64,000 nucleotides of DNA from Arenicola marina (taxonomy: Eukaryota > Annelida > Polychaeta > Arenicolidae), in assembly GCA_964019135.1 (NCBI GenBank), contig OZ025257.1, forward strand, positions 21,684,352-21,748,351. The letters are read 5' to 3'. The notes beneath the pieces are model-generated. The model saw only the letters and a list, made by a program, of their open reading frames with translations, searched no databases and was not told the origin of the DNA. Below, in pieces: positions 35,409-47,000 of this stretch. A program made the position numbers and the translations under genes. Position 1 is the first letter of the stretch. Every line of letters starts with the position of its first letter.

Positions 35409-37657
35409 GGAAATCGACGCGTTGTGCATAAGACGTCGAAACTTAATTGAGTCCCCCAGGGGGGGGGGTACTTAATACAATGCAGGGTATCGGGGGGGGG
35501 GGGGGGTTCCGCGGTATCCACTAATTGTCAAAGAAGGCAAACTCCTAACTCTCTGGAACAGTTTGACCCAGAAGGATCACACACAGAAATTACATATAAC
35601 GTTTACGTCAGCAGAGGCGGATCGGGTGGGGGGGACACCCCCTTCCCCCACTTTTTGCCATTTTCAGTGCAAAATTTAGGCCATCTGAGGCGCGGATCTC
35701 AGGTTTTATGCGAAGTCCTACTGTTGAACAGACCCGGGGCAGGGGCGGATCCAAGTGGGGCCGACCCGGGCCCGGCCCCCTTTTTTAGGGCGGAAATGTA
35801 TATAATTTATACCATTTACCGGCCCCCCTATCCAGCATATCTGGATCCGACCCTGAAACCGGCCTCCCGGATTTAGGGAGGGGGGGGGGGTAAATAATAC
35901 ATTGCTGGGTTTGGGGGGTTCCGGCGTAAAGCCTTTTTCACCGCCAAAATCCGCTCTATGAACGCACATTTTCAAAGCCCCCCCTCCCCACGATCGCAAG
36001 TTTTTCATCACTGCCTCAATCAACGCTTCCGGCTCCCAGGGGCGCATAACTCTCCCCTCTTCAAGCTCCCTGTGACGCACATCGTTTTCTTCTTCAAGCA
36101 TATTCGTGATCATCAAAGATGTTCCGATTTAGTGGACATATCATCCAGTTTACTCGATTCATCTCTTCCATGAGGAGAGATCTCATCGCAGAATATAGAG
36201 GGAAAATACGCGATGAATCAATCGCGTCCTACGAGCGAGACCAAACAGAACAATTCCAATATGGCGGCAGGAAGCTGGCTCATAACTGTCAGATTATCAC
36301 ATATATTATCACCCATATTATCGCCCACATGCTGGGTTCCACATGTGCCACAATTGGCGGCGTCAATCGTTTGAATGAAAATTCATTTTATTGTATGTTT
36401 CACAGCATTTCATTCATTATTTGATTTTTTTGTCTGCATTGTCTGGGGGGGGGGGGTGAGTCACTATATGGCTCGCCCTCCATGGGTGCATCAAGTCCCC
36501 AACGGATAAAATGTTAACATGGGATCATTCACATCTCTCGTACTGTGCTCGTATGTATGTGTATGTATGTATGGACGTGACACAATGCAAGGTTAATTAA
36601 ATAATTCCCCAATTCTGCATGGTATGCTGTAGTGAACAGTAATATCCACATGCATGTAACAAAATTCTCACCTGTTTCAAATGTGAAGAATATGGCAGAA
36701 CATATTTTTGCGTGACGTGTTATGATAAGTCAGAAGCTGCGTGTACTACGTCACGGATTTGTGTGTACACTCCACTGGTCTCTTTCCGCGTTGTAAAGGA
36801 ATGTTAAGCTTGCTCCAGTGAATAAATTGTAGTCTCAAGTATCAATAATTCATACAGAATCATTTTTCGACTTCTGAAGTCATAAAATTATAAAATGTAA
36901 TTCCCGAAATGATCTTGGCGGGAAAAATATAAGCGTTTCAAGCAAATGATGTGATATATGCATCTGACGCTGCTGCGTACCGGTATACAGCAAGAAATAA
37001 TTTTTTTGGGGTTCGACAATTTTTTTTTGGGGGGGGGGGCGGGGCGGGAATTATAATTTTGTTTGGCTTCGTGTGTTGGCTTGATGTTCCTTATTATCTG
37101 CAACTGTCTTTACTTTAACAGTACGACGACAACAGGTAAGGCAAGATTAAAAAAAAAAACAATTTATTTACAAAAATAGAATATCAACTGATCCGTCCCT
37201 AATCTCTACGTGAGAGGTATTTATTTGCTCAGAGGCTATGCATATCAATGTGCAATATAGCACATAGTGATATGTACTATGACTCATAAGGCTGATGAAT
37301 AAGAACGAGACAAGAATTTCTTATTTCTAAAGATAAAAAACAAATTGTCTGATAAATATTTGATATCTCAAGATATATATCTTTAGTATCTGACCGCCTA
37401 TGAGTACATTCCCTAGTGGTCTGATCGATACCAATGCCGTGTCTACCTCTCCTACAACATTACAATCTGACCTGACAGCCCGTCAGTACCTTCCTCAGTA
37501 CCTAATTGACCAACTGACAGCATGTGTCTGACTTTTGACAGCGTATTTCTACCTTGCCTACCAAACTGACAACTGTCTTTAGCTTCCCTAATAGCCACAG
37601 CTAGTCTATGCTTCCCCACATTCCCTTGTTTAGCCTGACAGGGCCTGTCTCTACTGA
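35409..37657. other. Intergenic region, poly-C block then AT-rich sequence
   Basis: 35460-36010 is a poly-G/poly-C dispersed block. The rest has no gene I can support. A possible polyadenylation signal for the receptor gene (AAATAAA read on the minus strand) lies near 37162-37170, about 490 bp after its stop codon. An open frame at 36119-36424 has no recognised motif. Confidence 0.45.
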
Positions 37658-38040
37658 TTAAAGTGGTTGTTTCCCGGTCTCGCAGCTTTCCGTGTATTCG
37701 GGAGGCGGCTCGTGCGGGTGGGCGATAATAGACGCTGCTGCCCCAGAAGCGCCATCATATCCGTAGTTACTATAATACGGCATGGAAGTCGGGTGCCCGT
37801 ATGCCTGAGCGGCTGCCGCGCCGACAGGTTGACCCCCCGCACCGGGAAAGTCCCCGCTTGGTGTCGCTGTGGGCGAGGGCGCCATCTGGTGAGGATTCCC
37901 CGCTGCCAGCGCCTCCTGGTGGCGATCAGTTGTCTCCGCGTTCTTGGTGTCACGTGTCAGACAGAGGACGAGAAGGACTATGGTGGCTAGCATGGCGGCG
38001 GTGATGCAAACTCCAACGGCGATTGCCGTCTTCCAGTATA
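37658..38040 (-). CDS. Receptor exon 15: TM and cytoplasmic tail
   Basis: 383 nt after acceptor tttcctccag (phase 1). The TM segment is IAVGVCITAAMLATIVLLVL, followed by CLTRD. The tail is Ala/Pro/Gly-rich with PYYSNYGY and PPPEYTE, and ends TGKQPL. PPxY motifs bind WW domains such as those of Nedd4-type ligases. That role is inferred from the motif. A longer exon starting at 38487 is possible. Confidence 0.85.
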
Positions 38041-41000
38041 CTGGAGGAAACAAGAAAAAACGGTTAAGCAACAGGGGTAGCGTGTAGAGTATAACGCCGC
38101 CGTCCAATACAGTTAGTACAGTTAGATTATTCCACCCTATGGGGTAACTCAGTCCGTCACGTCCGTCAGTGGGGTCCTTCGACCTGGAGGCGGGTAACTC
38201 CGCCCAGGAGGGTAACTCCGCCCAGGCGGGTAACTCCATCCAGGCGGGTAAAAAATTCAGCCCAGTAGGGTGATTCCGTCCAGGCGGGTAACTCCGCCCA
38301 GGAGGGTAATTCTGCCCAGGCGGGTAACTTCGTCCAGGTGGGTAACTCCGTCCAGGCAGGTAACTCCGCCAAGGCGGGTAACTCCGCCCAGGCGGGTAAC
38401 TCCGCCCAGGAGGGTAACTCCGTCCATGTGGGTAACTCCGTCTAGGCGGGTAACTCCCCCCCCGGAAGGTAACTCCTGGCGAGATCGCTGCCCAAGATGA
38501 GAGACACAATTGCAGATTCTTTAATCGGTGCATTGACATGGTGAGTAAGTAGCGTTTAAATGGATACTAACCACAATTTTCCTCGTCATCTCCGAGTGGA
38601 CAGTCCAACATTCCGTCGCAGACGTATGAGTCATCTAGACAGCGCCAGGTGTCGCCACTGCACGGGAACCTGCCGCAGTACTCATCTTGGGGAGTGGACA
38701 GAAGAAGACCCGTATAGTGATAACCCCCAACCACGCCGGCATGTATTCACATCACGCTATGGTCTCCATTGTCTATCTCGGTTATTGGTATTTGGGTAGA
38801 AATACGCTAAAGCGTTATATTTGGGGTATGGTATCATACCATACCCCAAATGTAACGTACCATTGGTATGTTCAAGTCGAACAAAACTGATTTGAAAGAA
38901 CGTAGCATAGCGATACCGAATGATCCAAATCCAACGTTAGCACTATCTATAGGAGGGTCATGTAACGTAAGCCCACGCACAATCCCGGCCCACCTAGCCT
39001 ATGCTCCCCACCTAGCCTATGCTCCCCACCTAGCCTATGCTCCCCACCTAGCCTATGCTCCCCACCCACCCTCCTACCTACTCTATACTCCCCACACACC
39101 GTGGCTTACCTTCGCAGTAATCCTCATCGCTCCAGTCGTCACAGCCCTTGTACCTGTCACACGTCATATACAGGGCTACACACCCGCCATCGAGGCAACA
39201 GAACTCACCGTAGGCACAGTCACCTGGAAACATCATTACTCCATCAGACAACTTCATTAGATAATCATCATAACATAAGACCACTACATTTACATAATCA
39301 TATTTTACAATTACCTATTCATAACACAATCATCATCCGATATGACAACTACATTTTCATTCGGTAATCAATATCCCCTATAACAGCTACTTTTCCTTAA
39401 AAAATAAATAAATATACAAATTCCATAAGGCAATCATCATTTCATAAGACAATCATCATTTTATCAGACAATCATCATTTCATTAGACAATCATCAGTTT
39501 ATAGGCCAGCCTCATTTTATGACAATTCTCATATTATAAGACAATCCTCATTTCATAAGAAATTCGCCGATACAGATGAACCCGTTCCAAATATACTTCT
39601 TACCGTTCAAACAGCTGGCAAACTCTTGCTCGTCGGCGCTGTTGTTGCAGTCAGACTTGCCGTCAAACACCAAGGAGGAATCGATGCACGTCTCATCGCT
39701 GCATTTAAATTGCCCATACGGGCAACTGCTCTCATCTGCACATGAGGAATTTTACTTATGATGATAGCGATTTAAATTAGCGACACTAACTAGAAATGAT
39801 AAAAGCACGTCGTAAAGCAAGACACATGGTGTCAGTGTTTGCCGTCATAACGTCACCAATATATATTTACGTGGCGTTGTAATGAGCCCATCATAACACG
39901 ACCGTTATAATATACTCGTCATAATGCAACCGCATTCGGGCGCCTAATTAACCAAACGGAGAACGTTTCGTTGGCACATTTGGCGACAATAGCATAGGTT
40001 TGAAGATGTTGCAATAGTCCCCGGGCTATAATGTACAGCCGGAAATATCGTCATAATGTACCCACCAATGTCGGCACATTTGCCGGAGAGCAGCGTGACG
40101 TCATCCAGTGCCAGAAGGAACATCTTGTCCGTGTCATTAAGCGCTGCCAACTTGAGCTGTCAGAGGGAAGAACATTGTACAACTATCGTGAACAGCGAAA
40201 CATCTACGTAACAATGCAATGTGCTTCGACAAAGAGCATTACACAAGTACGAAAAATAATGTGTTTGTTTGTATATGGAGCTCATAAAGTTGGACAGTGT
40301 TAAACTTACTCCTAATATAATATAATTTTCCATGTGAAACTTTTAAAATGTTTTGAATGGAAATGATGTATTTATATTCTCAGTGCATCAGAATCAATAC
40401 ATTGTCTGCGGTAAATAATAGCACCTCGTGAGAGAAATATGGATTTCTTGAGTACTACTATGTCAACAAAATGTGGACATCATTACCATTTATGACCTTT
40501 AAACACATCTTTTTCGCAAATTACCATTTATACAGTCTGACAATTTTGTCCGGAACGTTTCTCCAAAGATTTCGTAAATCAGAATGCAGGTGTAAAATTG
40601 TTGTATGAGCAGCTTTAAATCAATAAATAAACGAGACTTTTCCACATGTATGTCTACCTGGTAGGGGCTTTCAGCCGTGATGTCCATTCTGATCTTCTGC
40701 CAGAGACCATTCCGCAATATGTCCTCTTTAGCCACCAGTGTGCGGTGTAAGACCTCACGGCCGGCGTTGTCGCGGGTTCGAACCTCCAGCAGGGAAGCCG
40801 TGTGGTCAAATGAGAGACTGGCGAACACCCACAGCGTGAGGCAGGCGGTTTGCACGGGTTCGACACTCACGTAGGTGTACACGGGACCTGTCAGGTTATC
40901 ATGCGAAGTCGAGTTCCGCAGCAGGCTGTCAAACACCAAGTAATGTCCGTCTGGAAGGGGCAATAAAAAATTACACGTAGTAGACCTGTATTAGTCTTTG

Positions 41001-44000
41001 GGACGACTGAGAAAGTGCCCCCCCCCCACCCCCACCCCCACCTAATGCTCACCCCCATGCCAGGCTGATATTGAGACCGTCTTCGCTCCATGTGTTCGCA
41101 CGGTGCCATTATGATAAATACAGGGTAGACCTCTCCGCATCGGGGACAATCCTGTATACCAGACCGGACCGTACGTGCGTAGGTGTCTGATGTGTCCTCC
41201 CGGGTTTTATGTGTCCCTTAATTACCGCTGTTCCATTTGCCAGATTATTGTCCGGGTCGGGAATTAAGGGTTAAGGGTCGTGGATTTCTTAATTTATCCT
41301 TCAGAGTGCACAATACCACAACAACATTTCCTTTCACTGTTTTCTTTCGTGTTCAGCAAAACATATATATATAAAATAACAGCACGTAAAATATTGAAGG
41401 CAAGAGGTCTTATCTGAACCCATGCCCCCGATTTTTTTGCTAGTTTCATCGCTTTCCAGTTCGCACCTCCACCCTTTCCAGTTCGCACATTCCACGTTGC
41501 CATGGTTATGCCTATGACGTAGAACAATCACTGACCTCCTGTATCGGTGGTGTGGTCGCCAGGGACCACCTCTACCATATATCCCACGTTGCCATGGGTA
41601 CGCCTAGGACGTACAACAATCACTGACCTCCTGTATCGGTGGTGTGGTCACCAGGGACAGTCATCCTGGCCGAGTTGTTATAGACCCCGCTGTGGAGCTG
41701 CCAGCTGTCGGTATCCTGAACCCAGCTGCAGGACCCGGTCTCGAAGGAACAGGACAAGTCATCTGGATCACATAATTTGTCGAATGCCATAACAAATGTT
41801 TACTTCATTTGAAACGTAAAAAGTGTGAAATCTGACTGGCGTTTTAGTGGATCCTGAAAGTTAGAGCTTGGCGCAGTAACACGCCGTCACATTAAATGGG
41901 TGTCCAGAGGCGGATCCAGAGGCAGATATACCCTGCTCTCCAAGAAACTTAATAACCGGAATTGTTTGTGCAAATGAAAACGTGGCGGGATGGGGAACAC
42001 GACTTCTGACACCAAAAGATGGCGGGCGGGGCGACAATGGAGATATGCAGGAAAGATATGCGCCCCGCCCCCCTCTCCCTCCGCTCGAACGGCAACTCCT
42101 GGCTTGCATTATTATCAAATTAAACTAAGGATTGCGTGTGGGCATTGACCTACTGTTTGTGTACTGCTTAAAGCGGGTGTCCAACCTAATTTAAACGCGA
42201 TATGCACCGAAAGTTTACATCTTAAAATTAATTTGGCGAGTGCTAACGCTTCGTTTCAGCCGAGTGGTAAGGAGAAAAAAATTAAGGCAACCCACCCCCA
42301 GCAATGTCAAGCAGAGCGCCATTTTGCCGGTAGCAGTGACGCATATTGTGACTACTCATATGGCGCCGCCTTACGTTATAACTCGCGGAGAGAGAGATCA
42401 GGGCCGCGATTTACAGATGAACAGCGGCAGTTCTAAGCCGCGCAGTAGCGCAAGATCTTAGTGTTTCATGGAAAAGTACCCTCCAAACAAATTGATAAAC
42501 GTCTTGCGACGATTGACTCCGCAACAATGCCATGATTGGAGTTAGAATCGCAGCTATTTATATTAGCGATTATCACGCGCTCTTGTTCTGCTCACACAAT
42601 AGACACAATTTCCGGTTTGAATAAATTAGAGTATCGCCTCCTGATTGGTCAATCGCGGATACGCCTCCAAAAAAGGCTGGCGCCTGAGTAGGCGGCGAAA
42701 TCGTGCCTGGCGGTCACTTCTAAATTTTATTGTGATCTACAGATAGAACGAAAAATTCTGTAATTTGGAGGATAGACAATTGGGTATTATGTGAATCGGT
42801 AAAGCAACGTTAGGGGCCAGGCTGGCGGTTCCCTTTAACTACTTAACGCAATGTCCGCGTAATAACTGAAGGGACATTTACGCATGACACATAAGCGTAG
42901 TTTCAAAGATTTATTATTATGACCAACGTACTAGGTTTAAGTAAATCTAAATCCTGAAACATGTTACCTCCCGAGCACGTTCCTTTGTAAAGCGTGACGT
43001 CATCGAGAGAGATGACTGTGCTCATGTCACTGGCATGAAGTGCGCTGAACAGTAGCTGAAAGCAAGACGCCATGGGGTTACCATAATACTGCTTGGAAAC
43101 AGGTGCGCGTTCAAAATATATCATCACAATGTGCCCGTGCCTGCTAAAGGGAAATATGCTTATATCAACGGATAAGGATATATATTGGAGGGTTGAAAAT
43201 TTGTCCACGCAGTGACCTCTCGGCTACGAATGTTTTCAATAAAGCTGAGCATTTGCTGTTTGAATAGTTTCTTGTTCACCACCACATTGTCATAACGCAC
43301 CCATTCAACTCTACCCTTCGGGACTCAGTCATCGCGCGGGTATCGTAACAATTGCCATGACTGAGAATATATATATATATATAATAATATCTTGACTTTT
43401 CACCGACCTTTTCTCCTCTGTGCTGCTGAAGGAAAGAGTTTTCAATCTCCACCTCCCCATGACGCCACTGGTCGCCATAGCTACCGCTTCTCATCCACAG
43501 TGGCGCCGCCCTGGCGGTGTCTCCAGAGAAATAGACGCCGAGCGTCCCTACGTCATTTCCGTACATGAAGTACCAAAAGGAGAAGCAGTGCGTGCCACTG
43601 TAGGTGTCGTCGAACAAAACGCTATTGTCAACCATCTCAGCCCGCTCGTTGGGCACAGTGAAGGCCGTCCAGTACAAGTCGCCCTTACCGGCTGAGAAGA
43701 AAAAGAAAATGATTCGTTCCTAGTGTACGTTTTTTTAACCGTATCATTCATAAATATAGCATAGCTCTTTCCAAATGTTTCAAATTTTCAGTTTTCAAAG
43801 TTTTCAACTTTGTTGAAACCAATTTGTCTTTTGTAGAAGTTTTAATGAAAACGCTTACCGTAAACGCACCACCCCGGGACCCACGTTATGTATCTAGCGA
43901 CACTTGTCTTCCCAACGCGCGGACCTGGCCCGGGGTCCAAAAATAGATCTAACCCAACCCAGCTCGCGGTGGCCCGGGACCACGGGGCGTTTTAATACGC

Positions 44001-47000
44001 CCAGGGGTCCAGGGAATCCAGTGGATCTGTCTCCCTGACTCGCCTGTGGCCCGGGCCGTATTAACACGCCCCGGGATCCAGACCTTCAAGTGGATTTGTC
44101 CTCCCCCCCTCCCTCGCCGTGGACCCGGGGCGTATTAATACGGCCCGGGCCACAGCTCGGGCATTTAAACAGCCGAGTCATCCACAGGCGGGCCTGGCCC
44201 GGGTCCCAGAAAACCAGACTACCTCCAGCATACTTGATTCCCACTTGGTAATAATTCCCATTTTAAAAAATAGAGTGTTTTGAATGGAAAACTTTTCGTT
44301 CCAAACAACTGAATAACTAAAAAAAAAGTCGATTGTGACCATAACTAGCTGGTATTGTTTCACTGTTATTGTAAATATAACATGTGACCTTTTGTCATTA
44401 TTTGAAGTAATATGTTCTGTAATTTTCTGTGTTACCAACGTCTTCTCCAAGTCAAATAAGTATATTCTGTCTTGAATTTAAACCCTGAAAGCATGTGGGG
44501 TACGTACGCGCGCGACAAAATAGGCCGCGCAGTTTTATGTTGAAATTGCTGTTTTACAGACTCACAGAGACATAAAACATATGCATCATAACTTTGAGAT
44601 ACTTTTAGTCTTGATTCTAAAATGTAAAAAAACTAAGATGGCGGATGTAAGTATGCTGCTTTAAGCAATCATATATAGCTGGCTCACATCTGTCTTCCAT
44701 TGTTGTATGGTCTCTGTCTGGACCCCCTCGCATGTCATCAAACCGGTAGTTGGTGTTCTCTTCCCATCTTACGGTAGTAATGTTGCCTAAATTTTGTTGA
44801 AAATCACAGGCTTTGAAAGAAATATCTGAAGAGAAAGCAGGAAAACAGCGGGCTTAAATATATATCTTGAAATTAAGGGTGAAAAGTTAATATTCTTATA
44901 CTTATCTACCTATACTGTTCACGGGCACGCAATTACGTACTGCAGCATGCATATTATCTTAAATTAGCACTTTTTTAATGACACGATAAGATGCTTACGG
45001 TTGGCTTTTTGTAATATGTAATATGTATATTTCATGTAATAATATATTTTTTCTGCTGCTAATATACAGTTAATCTAATACTATATCATTAATCTAATAC
45101 TATATTATTAATCTAATACTATATTATTAAGCTAATACTGGTCTAATACTATATTATAATTCTAATACTAGTCTAATACTATATTATTAACATAATGCTA
45201 CATTTTTAATCTAATACTAATCTAATACTATATTATTAATCTAGTACTAATCTAATACTATATTATTAATCTAATACTAGTCTAATACTATATTATTAAT
45301 CTAATACTAATCTAATACTAGTCTAATACTATATTATTAAGCTAATACTGGTCTAATACTATATTATTAATCTAATACTATATTATTAATCCAATAATAT
45401 ATATGTGCATGTAATTAAATACTATATAGTCAAAATTAACTAATGTCTCACCATTGGTGCATCGCGCATGCGCATACGACAGTCCTGAACCATCTCCACA
45501 GGAGTCATTCGTGGTATAAGGACAGATGTCTCGTAGTCGGGCGCAGTGTCTATTGAAACACGTGAAGTTTATCCCTGGGCATGGCACTGTTAGTGGGAGA
45601 TATCCAGGCTTTACTGAGTATGTTTCACATGATAAGCTATACCTATATAATAATCCTAAATTGTGCGACCTATTTCTCGTCTATTCTACAACGTTGGTTT
45701 TTGGTCGTAATCCCGTCAAAAAATTGCTTTCAAGATATAAAAATTGCTTTCAAGATATCTAAAGTGGTTGGAATCATGCAGCAACTAAAATACGTCCTTC
45801 CTCAGAACATTCTCCTGACTATATACAACTCACTCATACTATCGCATTTTCACTATTGTATACTAGCCTGGGGGTACCAAAGTAATCGACTGAAAAACAT
45901 CCAGAAGAAAGCTGTACGTATCATTACAAGGAGTAATTACATGGCCCACACCGATCGCTTATTTAAACATCTGAATGTCCTTAAAATCGACGACATTCAT
46001 AAACTTCAGGCGCTAAAGTTTTATTACAGGTTAAAGCATAATGATCTCCCCGCATACTTTCTGAATACATTCGACTTACCTCGAATACTTGACAGACATA
46101 ACTACAACACTAGACAAAAATACAATACTATTATCCCTAGAACAAAACACAAGTTTGCAGAAAGTTGCATTAGATATTATCTTACGCATTTAATAAACGA
46201 ATTACCTCAAGACATAATCACGAAGATTTTTACTCATAGCCAAGCCGGATATACCCGACATATCAAACAGAGATTTATAGACTCGTATAGAATTGACTGC
46301 TTAATAGTAAATTGTTATGTGTGTCAACTCAATTACTAATTATTTTGCCATACATACATGTATATTGGTTCTTTCGGTATCTCATGTTCCTTAGGCCCCA
46401 AAACGTTGATGATCGTGCATATACTTAATAATTTTAATGTATTGATAACGATGATGTTTCTCGCTTTTTTATTTTTTATTTTTTTTTATTTTGCCTGTTT
46501 CTTTAATTGTCTTTAACGACATCAAGTTAGATACATTTATTCTTGTTGATTGTCTCGCTTTGTTTTTTGTTTTTTTTGCCAAGGTGGACTCCATGCTAGC
46601 GACCACAGGTCATAATGGAGGTCTCCTGGACCAGTCACCACTTCACCATGCATATCTAGCACATTGTTTGTATTCTTACTGGGTTCCGGTCTGAATAAAC
46701 GATTATTCTTCTATTCTTCTTCATCTCAAAGTTAACATCAATACAACGTTGTTTCAACGTTTGTCGCAAACATTGAACTAATATTTTCTGGCTAATATTC
46801 CATAAAAATAAAACCGTTGCCATGTGTAGTGACTAATAAAACTTGGCTGCGTGTAGCAATTGTTATGAATGTTGAGAGGTCGGGAGTGGACGTTTTCACA
46901 ACGTTAGGACATTGTTACTTGAAAAGTCAGATATTATGAAAACAATATGTAATTGATTTTCTTTGACAGTCATGCCTCTAATTAATTCATCATATACGCA

